Shown: one piece after another, positions 1-7,695 of the stretch | Position numbering within the stretch: the stretch's first letter is position 1 | Layout: each line of letters opens with the position of its first letter | Source of the DNA: Streptomyces sp. col6 | GTDB taxonomy: Bacteria > Actinomycetota > Actinomycetes > Streptomycetales > Streptomycetaceae | DNA length: 37,522 bases | Reading direction: 5' to 3' | NCBI RefSeq assembly: GCF_008042035.1 | Contig: NZ_RDBL01000029.1 | Location: 441,100-478,621, forward strand | The notes under the pieces: model-generated | What the model was told of the DNA's origin: nothing | The model's database searches: none | Seen by the model: only the letters and a program-made list of their open reading frames with translations | Program-made: the position numbers and the translations under genes

Positions 1-101
1 CCGCCGCAGGCGGCGCGGCGGGGCGGGGCCGGACGCCACAGGCGGCACGAGGCGGGGCGCCCACAGGCGGCGCCGGGCGGCGCCCCCTGCGGCGGTGGCC
101 G
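1..101. other. GC-rich gene-free window edge with short repeats
   Basis: No credible gene is visible here. The sequence is built of repeated AGGCGGC-type units, with CACAGGCGGC-like words at about 36 and 62. Two GGCGCC palindromes at 69-74 and 79-84 can form a hairpin. It lies just downstream of the methyltransferase stop codon on the minus strand, so it could act as a terminator, but there is no T-run and the call is weak. Confidence 0.3.
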
Positions 102-968
102 TCAGAGCCGGTCCGCCAGTGCGGCCGGGCGGTCCGCCGTGACCAGCCACGACGTGCTGCGCAGCCGGACCGTGCCGTCCGCCGCCTCATGGGCGCGCAG
201 GTGGCCCGTGAGGACGTCGCACGCCCGGGTGCGGGATGCCGCGTCGGCCTGCTGCATCAGATACCGGCCGGGGCCCGTGCCCAGCAGGAAGTCCGCCGCG
301 TCCTCGGCACCCGCGCCCCATGTCCCGTAGGCCTGGGCGCGGTTGACGGCGACACCGGAGAAGCCGGCCGCCGTCAGGACCTCGCGGATACGGTCCGGGG
401 CGGCCAGCGAGAACATGCCGGGGAGCCCCGGCTGCCCGAAGTCGCCCACCGGGAGGACGTCGCGCAAGGACGCCATCGCCGTCACCCACTCGTTGAGCAC
501 GGCGTCGGCCGGACAGACGAAGGCCAGCCGCCCGCCGGGGCGCAGAGACCGGCCGATGGCGCCGAAGGCCGCCACGGGGTCGGCGAAGAACATCACCCCG
601 TAGCGGCTGATCGCCGAGTCGAACGAGCCCGGCTCGAAGGGGTGCGTCCGGGCGTCGCCCTGGACGAAGGACACGTTGCCGACACCCTCCCCCTCGGCCC
701 GGCCCCGCGCCTCGGCCAGCATCGGGCCGGACAGGTCGAGGCCCGTCGCGTGCCCCCGGGGCGCCCGGAACGCGGCGAGGCGGGTGGCCTGTCCGGCGCC
801 GCAGCCGACGTCGAGCGTCCGGCCGTCCGCGATGATCCCGGCGGCATCGAGGAGCGGGGTGTTGAAGCCCTCGTTCACGGCGTTCCAGCGGTCCTGGTTG
901 CGGGCCCAGTGGGCACCCTCCGGACCGTTCCACGCCTGCGCCTGCTCGGTGTTGACGATGTCCTGCAC
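102..968 (-). CDS. Class I SAM-dependent methyltransferase (UbiE-like)
   Basis: A predicted 288-residue cytoplasmic methyltransferase using S-adenosylmethionine on an unknown small molecule. Motif I, LDVGCGAGQATRLA, lies near residues 51-64. It is followed by the acidic motif II region (GLDLSGPML), an FVQGDAR motif and the RYGVMFFADP post-motif typical of UbiE/Methyltransf_11 proteins. The frame is open upstream to an ATG at 1040, but that extension would run through the operator palindromes. The GTG at 968 follows a purine-rich GGGGGAA and gives the usual family start, so I chose it. It diverges from the TetR gene at 1105 and the shared promoter holds two palindromes, so that regulator probably represses it. 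The substrate cannot be read from sequence. Confidence 0.85.
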   Translation of the reverse strand: MQDIVNTEQAQAWNGPEGAHWARNQDRWNAVNEGFNTPLLDAAGIIADGRTLDVGCGAGQATRLAAFRAPRGHATGLDLSGPMLAEARGRAEGEGVGNVSFVQGDARTHPFEPGSFDSAISRYGVMFFADPVAAFGAIGRSLRPGGRLAFVCPADAVLNEWVTAMASLRDVLPVGDFGQPGLPGMFSLAAPDRIREVLTAAGFSGVAVNRAQAYGTWGAGAEDAADFLLGTGPGRYLMQQADAASRTRACDVLTGHLRAHEAADGTVRLRSTSWLVTADRPAALADRL

Positions 969-995
969 GGGTTCCCCCTGGGTGGACGACGAAGA

Positions 996-1036
996 ATGGG
1001 CGTACGCCCAAACAGTATGGGCAAGCGCCCAAACTG
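996..1036. promoter_or_regulatory. Two tandem TetR-type operator palindromes
   Basis: A perfect palindrome TGGGCGTACGCCCA occupies 997-1010. A near-perfect second copy, TGGGCAAGCGCCCA, occupies 1018-1031. Both continue into AAAC, giving a direct repeat of about 20 bases with a period of exactly 21 bases, two helical turns. The pair lies between the methyltransferase start (968) and the TetR start (1105). Two regulator dimers on the same DNA face is the natural reading, by inference. Confidence 0.75.
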
Positions 1037-1104
1037 GCAATCCCGGCTACCATCCGAAGCGGTCGCGCCCATGAGGGCGGGGGAAGCGGAACGAAGGAAG
1101 GCCC

Positions 1105-1689
1105 ATGTCACCGCGCGGAGTGGCGACGCCGGACGTGCGCGAGCGGCTGTTCGCGGCGGCCGAGCGCATCGTGGAGAGGGACGGGCCCGGCGCCCTCACC
1201 AGCCGGTCCGTCACGACGGAGGCGGGCTGCGCCAAGGGGCTCCTGCACACGCACTTCGAGGGGCTCGACGAGTTCGTGGCGGAGCTGTGCCTGGACCGGT
1301 TCGCCCGTACGGCCAGGAAGGCGCGGGCCCTGTCGGCGCTCACCGGGCAGGGCACGGTGGCGGGGAACCTGGAGGCGGTCGTCCTCGCCCTGTTCGCCTC
1401 CGGCGGCCCCGCCATCTCGGGCCTCGCCCTGACCCGCCCCGCCGCCGCACTGCGCTTCCGCGAGGCCCTGGAGGCCGGCGCTCCGGGCTTCTCGGCGATC
1501 CAGGAGGCCGTCACGGACTACCTGAGGGCCGAGCAGGAGGGCGGCCGGGTGGCGAAGACCGTGGACCCGCCCACGGTGGCCCTCGCCGTCGTCGGCACCG
1601 CCCACCACCTCCTGATGACCACCTGGCCGGGCGGCCCGGACCCCCGCCCGGCGATGGCCCGGCTGGTGGCGGTGCTGGTGGCGGGCTGA
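1105..1689 (+). CDS. TetR/AcrR-family transcriptional regulator
   Basis: A 194-residue TetR-type repressor. The N-terminal DNA-binding domain covers about residues 8-55: VRERLFAAAERIVERDG, then ALTSRSVTTEAG, then the recognition-helix region CAKGLLHTHFEGLDEFVAEL. The remaining helical part is the ligand and dimer domain. ATG 1105 follows a GAAGGAAG ribosome site at 1093-1100. It is divergent from the methyltransferase, and the tandem palindromes at 997-1031 lie between them, so it probably controls itself and that gene. A strong hairpin follows at 1697-1738. The ligand is unknown. Confidence 0.9.
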   Translation: MSPRGVATPDVRERLFAAAERIVERDGPGALTSRSVTTEAGCAKGLLHTHFEGLDEFVAELCLDRFARTARKARALSALTGQGTVAGNLEAVVLALFASGGPAISGLALTRPAAALRFREALEAGAPGFSAIQEAVTDYLRAEQEGGRVAKTVDPPTVALAVVGTAHHLLMTTWPGGPDPRPAMARLVAVLVAG

Positions 1690-1696
1690 GCGGTTC

Positions 1697-1738
1697 CCGG
1701 GGCCACGGACCACGGGGGCGACCGGTCCGGGGCCCCGG
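1697..1738. terminator. Bidirectional stem-loop terminator between convergent genes
   Basis: A 15-base left arm (1697-1711) pairs with 1724-1738 with a single mismatch around a 12-base loop. It sits between the stop of the TetR gene and the stop of the convergent NmrA-like gene. There is no U-run, as is usual for Streptomyces terminators. Confidence 0.7.
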
Positions 1739-1767
1739 CGACACCGGCCCTCACCGGAGGGCGGCCC

Positions 1768-2640
1768 TCACCGTGAGGCCAGGGGCGTGCTCCAGTGCTC
1801 GTCGACCCAGGTCTCCAGGGTGACCGGCGCGGGCAGGGCGCGGCGCAGGTCCCTCACCTCCGCCCGGAAACCGACCTCGTTGAACCAGGTGAACATGGCG
1901 GCCATCTCCTCGCTGAACGCGCGGAGTTGCCCGATCGGCTGGGAGACGAAACGCACCGGCCGGCCCGCCGCACGGGCGAACACCTCGGCGATCTGCGGCC
2001 CGGTGAGTTCGTCGCCGGCCACCTCGACGATGCGGCCGAGGTAGTCGGCCGGAGCGTCGAAGGCGGCCGCCGCGAGGGCGCCGATGTCGTCGGGGCTGAC
2101 CATCGCCAGTCTCGTACGCGGATCGAGCGCCAGGGTGAGTGTCAGCTCGTCACCGTCCCACCGCGGGCCCAGGCCCTCGAAGTTGGAGAGGAAGAACGTC
2201 GGTCGCAGGACGGTCGCGGGCAGCCCCAGGGCCTCGATGTGCCGCTCGATCTCGCCCTTGCTCGCGAAGTGCCGTACGTCGCCGGCGCGGTCGGCGCCGT
2301 CGACGGAGCTGTACACGATGTGCGCGACCCCCGCCCGGACGGCGGCATCCGCGACCGCCCTGCCCTGCCGGATCTCCCCGTCGAAACCGTCCGGCCCGTC
2401 GAAGGTCTGCACGCTGAACACCCCGTACGCGCCCGCCAGCGCCGCGTCCAGGGAGACGGCATCGTCCAGATCCCCGCGTACCAGCACCGCCCCCGCCTCC
2501 TTCAGCGCGAGCGCCCCGGGCTTGTCCGGGTCGCGCACCAGCGCCCGTACGGTCCAGCCCCGGCCCAGCAGAGCACGGGCGACGGCACCGCCCTGCTTCC
2601 CGGTCGCGCCGGTGACCACGATGACTCGGTTGTCGGACAT
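1768..2640 (-). CDS. NmrA-like NAD(P)-binding oxidoreductase/redox sensor
   Basis: A 290-residue atypical short-chain dehydrogenase of the NmrA/HSCARG type. The N-terminal Rossmann motif is VTGATGKQGGAVARALL (about residues 9-25), followed by VRALVRDPDK, where the Arg would bind the NADPH phosphate. The usual catalytic YxxxK is not obvious, as in this family, which often acts as a redox sensor or a quinone/NADPH reductase. ATG 2640 is preceded by AGGAGG and is better than the upstream in-frame starts. A MerR-type operator lies about 65 bases upstream (2706-2727). It converges on the TetR gene. The exact substrate is unknown. Confidence 0.88.
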   Translation of the reverse strand: MSDNRVIVVTGATGKQGGAVARALLGRGWTVRALVRDPDKPGALALKEAGAVLVRGDLDDAVSLDAALAGAYGVFSVQTFDGPDGFDGEIRQGRAVADAAVRAGVAHIVYSSVDGADRAGDVRHFASKGEIERHIEALGLPATVLRPTFFLSNFEGLGPRWDGDELTLTLALDPRTRLAMVSPDDIGALAAAAFDAPADYLGRIVEVAGDELTGPQIAEVFARAAGRPVRFVSQPIGQLRAFSEEMAAMFTWFNEVGFRAEVRDLRRALPAPVTLETWVDEHWSTPLASR

Positions 2641-2705
2641 GGGTGTCCCTCCTGATACGGGGCCCGCCTTCGGTGCGGCGCGCCGGGCACAGGTAGACGG
2701 TGATC

Positions 2706-2727
2706 CCTCAAGCGCGGTTGAGGTCAA
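2706..2727 (-). promoter_or_regulatory. MerR-type operator/promoter for the NmrA-like gene
   Basis: CCTCAA (2706-2711) and TTGAGG (2718-2723) form an inverted repeat with a CG-rich 6-base centre. On the minus strand the left arm overlaps a TTGACC -35 element (complement of 2722-2727). A -35 element fused to a CCTCAA/TTGAGG dyad is the classical layout of MerR-family promoters. No MerR gene is in the window, so the regulator must act in trans. Confidence 0.5.
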
Positions 2728-2781
2728 GTGATGCCGGCCACCGTCCGGAGCGAGGCGCGAGGCACCCATGCCGCACCCCCG

Positions 2782-3522
2782 TCACATCGCCGCCCTCAGC
2801 ACATCCAGCTCGCACCCCGGCGCCGCCGGGTCGAAGCCGTGCTCGGTGAGCCAGCGGTACGCGGTCAGGGCGCGCAGCGACCACCACCCCCGGATGACAC
2901 CGGGGTCGACGTCGGTGCCGTAGCCCGCGAGGAGGTCGCCCAGGCGCTCCTCGTGGCCGAGCGTCAGGGTGGCGAGGTCGAACAGGGCGTCCCCGCGCGC
3001 CGCTTCGGACCAGTCGATGATGCCGGTGACCTCGTCGTCGCCGTCGACGAACACGTGCGTGATCTGGAGGTCGCCGTGGATGAACGCCGGCTCCCACGGG
3101 CGGAGCGCCGCCTCGGCCACCCGGCGGTTGCGGGCGACCAGGTCCGCGGGGAGGATCCCGCGCGCCAGGAGCAGCCCGCACTCGCGCTCCAGCTCCGCCG
3201 CCCAGTCGTCCACGCTCCGCCCGGCCCGCGCCGGCAACGGCGCCTCGTGCAGCGTCCGGATGACGGCCCCCGCCCGTTCCCACGCCGCCGGTGACGCGGG
3301 CGACGGCTCCCCGAGGCGGCCGAGCGCCGTGCCCGGGAGCGCGGCGACGGCGAGCACGTGCGGCTTGCGCCACAGCACCGCCGGGGTCGGGACCGGCGCC
3401 AGCGCCATCGCCTCCGCCTCGATGTCGATACGTGCCTGATCGGCGTCCACCTTCAGGAACATGTCACCGACGCGCAGGGTCGTACGCTCGGAATGGGCTA
3501 CGACGACTCGGACCTCATCCAT
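2782..3522 (-). CDS. Aminoglycoside phosphotransferase-fold (APH) family protein
   Basis: A 246-residue APH/choline-kinase-fold phosphotransferase. The catalytic loop is FIHGDLQITHVFVDG (the HGD motif; the usual Asn position is His here) and the metal-binding motif is IIDWSEAARGD. The N-terminal lobe is short. The start at 3522 gives MDEVRVVVAHSERTTLRVGD, which fits the N-lobe, and longer upstream extensions are unlikely. The ribosome site is weak. It lies 68 bases after the GNAT gene in the same direction and could share its transcript. Family members range from antibiotic kinases to small-metabolite kinases, and nothing here proves resistance. Confidence 0.8.
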   Translation of the reverse strand: MDEVRVVVAHSERTTLRVGDMFLKVDADQARIDIEAEAMALAPVPTPAVLWRKPHVLAVAALPGTALGRLGEPSPASPAAWERAGAVIRTLHEAPLPARAGRSVDDWAAELERECGLLLARGILPADLVARNRRVAEAALRPWEPAFIHGDLQITHVFVDGDDEVTGIIDWSEAARGDALFDLATLTLGHEERLGDLLAGYGTDVDPGVIRGWWSLRALTAYRWLTEHGFDPAAPGCELDVLRAAM

Positions 3523-3590
3523 GACGCCCAGTCTTCCGGCCGACGGCCGCCGATCGCACCGGGTTTGCATCCCTGTGTACGGCGGGTCCG

Positions 3591-4145
3591 TCAACGCCCC
3601 CCGACGCGCTCGTGGTTCCAGACCGGGACCGTCGTGGTGCCCTCTTCCCAGTCGCGGCGCAGGATCGCGTACCCCACGGAGTCGTGGACCGTGCCGTCGG
3701 CGGCCGGCCACGCCTCGCGGTAGTGCGCCTCCTGCACGTATCCGCACCTCCGGAACGTCCGCCGCATCGCCGTGTTGTCCTGCCGCGTGTTGCCCTCGAC
3801 CCGGCGGACCTGGGGGAACTCGTCGAACACGTACCGCGTGAGCCAGGTCAGGGTCTGCGCGCCGAGGCCGCTCCCCCGGCGCCCGGAGCGGATACGGAGA
3901 TCGAAGAGCGGAGCGTTGTCGCACAGGTCCATCAGGCGCACGAAACCGACGCGTTCGCCGTCCCGCGTGACCCAGAACGACCGGTTGTCGTCGCCCCCGA
4001 ACCGGCCCTCGTCGATCCACCGCCGGGCCTCGGTCGGCTCCACGACGTCGCGCCCGTGGAACGGCCAGGTGTCTCCGGAGAGGAAGGCGACCAGCTCGTC
4101 CGCGTGGGCGGGCTCGAAGCGTTCGTACGTGATCCCCATGTCCAT
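3591..4145 (-). CDS. GNAT N-acetyltransferase (RimJ/RimL-like)
   Basis: A 184-residue GNAT-fold acetyltransferase using acetyl-CoA. The beta4-alpha3 region RIRSGRRGSGLGAQTLTWL contains the R/Q-x-x-G-x-G/A pyrophosphate loop. The later segment NTAMRRTFRRCGYVQEAHYREAW is the N..A..FY-type signature of RimJ/RimL proteins. Two ATGs (4145 and 4139) are possible and neither has a Shine-Dalgarno. A TACAGT -10 box ends 6 bases before 4145, so the message may be leaderless, which favours 4145. The acceptor amine is unknown. The APH-fold gene follows downstream. Confidence 0.85.
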   Translation of the reverse strand: MDMGITYERFEPAHADELVAFLSGDTWPFHGRDVVEPTEARRWIDEGRFGGDDNRSFWVTRDGERVGFVRLMDLCDNAPLFDLRIRSGRRGSGLGAQTLTWLTRYVFDEFPQVRRVEGNTRQDNTAMRRTFRRCGYVQEAHYREAWPAADGTVHDSVGYAILRRDWEEGTTTVPVWNHERVGGR

Positions 4146-4151
4146 GGGTGC

Positions 4152-4157
4152 ACTGTA
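4152..4157 (-). promoter_or_regulatory. Candidate -10 box of a leaderless promoter
   Basis: On the minus strand TACAGT lies with 6 bases between it and ATG 4145. This places transcription start at or next to the start codon, a pattern common in actinobacteria. No convincing -35 element is seen. Confidence 0.4.
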
Positions 4158-4345
4158 TGGACGGGGTCCGGCAGCCGGGCACCGATTTTTCCGCCCACCG
4201 GCGAGGGGCGGCCGTGCAAGCCCGGCAACGGCACGCGAACGCGCGGGCTGCGGCACCGGGCGGGGAAGGCGTTCCCCTCGACGCCGACCCCGCGCTGCGC
4301 GACCTGCGCTGGGAGACCTGGCCCGGGAGCCTGCCCGGCGGCGTT

Positions 4346-4870
4346 TCAGCCCAGCCGAGCGGCCCCGTCGGGCCAGACGACCTCGACCGGCAGCCCCCGC
4401 TCCCCGGCCTCGGCCACGGCGTCGGCCGTACCGCCCCGGCCGTTGCCCGGCCGCCCGTCCCAGACGGCGACGAGCCGGTCCGCCCGGCGGAACAGTTCAC
4501 GGTTCGCGGCTGCGTACGCTTCCCCGTCCGCCTTGGCGTACGGCATCACGACCACCTCGGCGGCGGCCCGGCGAAGGCGGTCGAACTCCCCCGCGCGGCC
4601 CGCCTCGGCCTGGACCTCCCGATAGTCCCGCGCCGGCACGACGACGACCAGCCGGCCACCGAGGTCCAGGACGACGTCGGCGAACAACGCGTCGGCCCCC
4701 TCCGCGACGCAGGACACCCCGGTCAGCCCGTCTCCGGCGTACGCGCCGAGCAGCGCGACGAGCGCTTCCCGCACCAGCGGCACGCTCCTGCCGGTGAGGT
4801 CCCTGTGCCCGGTCACCGCGATGACGGCCGTGGGTTCCGGACCCCAAGGGCCGGCGGACCGGGCCGTCAC
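4346..4870 (-). CDS. SLOG-like Rossmann-fold nucleotide-binding protein
   Basis: A 174-residue protein starting at GTG 4870, which overlaps the TGA of the CoA ligase (GTGA), so it is translationally coupled. Visible features are AVIAVTGHRDLTG near the N-terminus, GVSCVAEGADALFADVVLDLGGRLVVVVP with the pattern of a Rossmann/LOG-like fold, VMPYAKADGEAYAAANRELFRRADRLVAVWDG, and GRGGTADAVAEA, which resembles the nucleotide-gripping GGT loop of DprA/LOG/SLOG proteins. SLOG domains bind or cleave nucleotide-derived ligands and are used as sensors in several conflict systems. Here the gene sits at the 3' end of an acyl-CoA catabolic operon, so a metabolic ligand is possible. The specific role is unknown. 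Confidence 0.75.
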   Translation of the reverse strand: MTARSAGPWGPEPTAVIAVTGHRDLTGRSVPLVREALVALLGAYAGDGLTGVSCVAEGADALFADVVLDLGGRLVVVVPARDYREVQAEAGRAGEFDRLRRAAAEVVVMPYAKADGEAYAAANRELFRRADRLVAVWDGRPGNGRGGTADAVAEAGERGLPVEVVWPDGAARLG

Positions 4871-6456
4871 CCCCGCCCCGCCTGCCGGTCCCGCAGCTCC
4901 CGGCGGAGGATCTTGCCCGATGCCGCGCGGGGTATGGCGTCCGTGAATTCCACGCCGCGGATCTTCTTGTACGGGGCCACCCGCTCCGCCACCCACGTCA
5001 TCAGGGTGTCCGCCGTCAGGGCCGTGTCCGCGCCCCGCACCACGTAGGCCTTCGGGAATTCGTTGCCGTCGGGGTCGTGGGCGCCGATCACCGCCGCGTC
5101 CGCGACCGCGTCGTGGGCGAGGAGCAGCGCTTCCAGTTCGGCGGGGGCCACCTGGTAGCCCTTGTACTTGATGAGTTCCTTGACGCGGTCGACGACGAAG
5201 AGCCAGCCGTCCTCGTCGGTGCGGCCGATGTCGCCGGTGTGGAGCCAGCCGTCGGGGTCGATCATCGCGGCGGTGGCGTCGGGGCGGCCGAGATAGCCCT
5301 TCATGACCTGGGGACCGCGGATCAGGATCTCGCCGGGCTCGCCGGGCGGGGCGTCGCGGGACGGGTCGTCCAGGGAGACGATCCGCATCTCCGTGTTCGG
5401 GAGCAGCGTGCCGACCGCCCCCGGTGGCGGGTTCTCGGCCGCGAGCGGGACGACGTGCGTGCCGGGGGACAGTTCCGTCATCCCGTACGCCTGGCGGACC
5501 GGGGGCAGGCCGAGGCGGCGGGAGCAGGCCGTGGCCAGGTCCGCGTCGAGCGGGGCGGCGGCGCTGACGATGTACTCCAGCGAGGACAGGTCGTAGCGGT
5601 CGACCACCGGGTGCTTGGCGAGGGCCAGGACGATCGGCGGGGCCACGTACAGGCCGTTGATGCGGTGCGTCTCGATCGCCGCCAGGAACTGCGCCAGGTC
5701 GAAGCGCGGCAGGACGACGACCGTGGCGCCGGTGCGCAGCGGGGCGTTCATCAGGGCCGTGAGGCCGTAGATGTGGAAGAAGGGGAGAACCGCGAGGATA
5801 CGGTGTCCCTCGCCCAGCGGCACGAACGGGCTCAGCTGTTCCAGGTTCGTCGCCATCGAGCGGTGCGTGAGCATGACGCCCTTCGGGGCGCCGGTGGTGC
5901 CGGAGGAGTACGGGAGCGCCGCGACGTCCTGTGCCGGATCGACGGTCACCATCGGTTCGGGGGCGGTCGTGGTGAGCATGTCCAGGATCGACGCGTGGCC
6001 CTCCGCGTGGTCGCAGACGAAGATCTCCTCGATGCCGCCCACGAGTTCGGCGGCCCGGCGGGCGACCGCGAGCAGCGGGGACACCGTGACGATCCAACGC
6101 GCGGAGGAGTCGCCGAGCTGTTTGGCGAACTCCTCGGCCGTGGCCAGCGGGTGCACGGTCGTGACCGTGGCGCCGGCGCGGGTCGCGGCGTGGAAGACGG
6201 CCGGGTACGCGATGGTGTTGGGGCTGTGCAGGGCGAGCACGTCGCCCTGGGCGACACCGGCGGCGGCGAGGCCGGCGGCGATCCTGCGGTGGAAGGCGTC
6301 GAGCTGCGCGTAGGTGAGGCGGCTGCTGTCGTCGGTGCCGTCGATCAGGGCGACGGTCTCCCCGAACCGCTCGGTGGCGTGCCCGAGCACCGCGTCGTGG
6401 ATGGCGAGATCGAGGGGCTGGACGTCGGGGTAGTCGCTGCGGAACACGTGCGCCAT
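4867..6456 (-). CDS. Cinnamate/4-coumarate-type CoA ligase
   Basis: A 529-residue ANL-superfamily acyl-CoA synthetase that forms an acyl-AMP and then an acyl-CoA. Motifs seen are LPYSSGTTGAPKGVML (P-loop, residues 184-193 core), YGMTELSPGTHVVPL (A5), GWLHTGDIG (A7), VDRVKELIKYKGYQVAPAELE (A8 hinge) and RAASGKILRREL with Lys515 as the A10 lysine. From memory it closely resembles the Streptomyces coelicolor cinnamate:CoA ligase ScCCL (SCO4383), whose in vitro activity on cinnamate and 4-coumarate is published; the true substrate in this operon may differ. It lies 78 bases downstream of the dehydrogenase gene with an AAGGGA ribosome site, and its stop overlaps the SLOG gene start. Confidence 0.92.
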   Translation of the reverse strand: MAHVFRSDYPDVQPLDLAIHDAVLGHATERFGETVALIDGTDDSSRLTYAQLDAFHRRIAAGLAAAGVAQGDVLALHSPNTIAYPAVFHAATRAGATVTTVHPLATAEEFAKQLGDSSARWIVTVSPLLAVARRAAELVGGIEEIFVCDHAEGHASILDMLTTTAPEPMVTVDPAQDVAALPYSSGTTGAPKGVMLTHRSMATNLEQLSPFVPLGEGHRILAVLPFFHIYGLTALMNAPLRTGATVVVLPRFDLAQFLAAIETHRINGLYVAPPIVLALAKHPVVDRYDLSSLEYIVSAAAPLDADLATACSRRLGLPPVRQAYGMTELSPGTHVVPLAAENPPPGAVGTLLPNTEMRIVSLDDPSRDAPPGEPGEILIRGPQVMKGYLGRPDATAAMIDPDGWLHTGDIGRTDEDGWLFVVDRVKELIKYKGYQVAPAELEALLLAHDAVADAAVIGAHDPDGNEFPKAYVVRGADTALTADTLMTWVAERVAPYKKIRGVEFTDAIPRAASGKILRRELRDRQAGRG

Positions 6457-6534
6457 GGCGGGGGTCGGTCCCTTCGGTGCGGTGTGGGTGCGGGGGCGGC
6501 CGCCGAGGACCGCTCCCGTACAACAGTGGGCCGC

Positions 6535-7695
6535 TCAGTACGACTTGGGGAGCCCCAGGGTCTGGTGGGATATGTAGTTCAGGATCATTTCCCGGCTGAC
6601 CGGCGCGATCCGGGCCACGCGGGCGCCCGTGATCAGGGAGGCGAGCCCGTACTCGCGCGTCAGGCCGTTGCCGCCCAGTGTGTGCACCGCCTGGTCCACC
6701 GCCTTCACGCACGCCTCGCCCGCCGCGTACTTCGCCATGTTCGCCGCCTCGCCCGCGCCGAAGTCGTCGCCCGCGTCGTACAGGCGGGCGGCCTTCTGCA
6801 TCATCAGGCGGGCGAGTTCGAGTTCGATGTGGGCCTGGGCCAGCGGGTGGGCGATGGCCTGGTGGGCGCCGATGGGCTCCTTCCAGACCTGGCGCGTCTT
6901 CGCGTAGTCGACCGCCCGGCCCAGCGCGTATCGGCCCATACCGATGCCGAAGGCGGCGGTCATGATGCGTTCGGGGTTGAGGCCGGCGAAGAGCTGGAGC
7001 AGGCCCGCGTCCTCGTCCCCCACCAGCGCCTCGGCCGGCAGCCGCACGTCGTCCAGGACGAGTTCGAACTGCTTCTCCGGGGCGTGGACCTCCATGTCGA
7101 TCTGGTTCCGCTGGAAGCCGGGCGTCTCGCGCGGGACGATGAACAGGCAGGCCTTGAGCTTGCCGGTCCGCGCGTCCTCGGTGCGGCCGACGATCAGCGT
7201 GGCGTCCGCGATGTCGACGCCCGAGACGAAGACCTTGCGGCCGGTGAGCAGCCAGTCCACGCCGTCGCGGCGGGCGGTCGTGGTGATGCGGTGCGAGTTG
7301 GAGCCGGCGTCGGGCTCGGTGATGCCGAACGCCATGGTGAGGGAGCCGTCGGCGAGGCCCGGGAGCCATTGCCGCTTCTGCTCCTGGGTACCGAAGCGGG
7401 CGATCACCGTGCCGCAGATGGCGGGCGAGACGATCATCATCAGGAGCGGGGAGCCGGACGCGCCCAACTCCTCCAGCACGATGGACAGTTCTGCCATTCC
7501 GGCGCCCCCGCCGCCGTACTCCTCGGGGAGGTTCACGCCGAGGAAGCCCGCCTTCGCGGCCTCCGCCCACAGCTCGCGGGGGTGGGCGCCCTCGCTGACG
7601 AGGGACTGCATGTACTCCCGGCCGTAGCGCTTCCCGAGTGCGGCGACGGCGGCGCGCAGGGCCTGGTGCTCTTCGGTTTCGAGGACGGTGCTCAT
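6535..7695 (-). CDS. Acyl-CoA dehydrogenase
   Basis: A 386-residue FAD-dependent acyl-CoA dehydrogenase that makes an alpha,beta-unsaturated acyl-CoA. Seen are an N-terminal helical domain, AFGITEPDAGSNSHRI (FAD/substrate signature), a beta domain and the C-terminal helical domain with LGGNGLTREYGL. The usual YEGT glutamate position reads IAPVS. An acidic residue in helix G, Glu242 in GLNPERIM, matches the position used by isovaleryl-CoA and long-chain dehydrogenases, which fits a branched or bulky substrate (inference). ATG 7695 overlaps the TGA of the biotin carboxylase gene (ATGA). It is the candidate AtuD-like step in this operon. Confidence 0.92.
   Translation of the reverse strand: MSTVLETEEHQALRAAVAALGKRYGREYMQSLVSEGAHPRELWAEAAKAGFLGVNLPEEYGGGGAGMAELSIVLEELGASGSPLLMMIVSPAICGTVIARFGTQEQKRQWLPGLADGSLTMAFGITEPDAGSNSHRITTTARRDGVDWLLTGRKVFVSGVDIADATLIVGRTEDARTGKLKACLFIVPRETPGFQRNQIDMEVHAPEKQFELVLDDVRLPAEALVGDEDAGLLQLFAGLNPERIMTAAFGIGMGRYALGRAVDYAKTRQVWKEPIGAHQAIAHPLAQAHIELELARLMMQKAARLYDAGDDFGAGEAANMAKYAAGEACVKAVDQAVHTLGGNGLTREYGLASLITGARVARIAPVSREMILNYISHQTLGLPKSY

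Noticed and set aside
189..1823. A 544-codon plus-strand open frame across the methyltransferase and TetR genes.
   Set aside because: It is a shadow frame caused by high GC. Its composition is Arg/Gly/Pro-rich and it conflicts with two well-supported genes.
2782..3522. Calling the APH-fold gene an antibiotic-resistance determinant.
   Set aside because: The fold is clear, but family members act on many substrates and no biosynthetic or resistance context is present.
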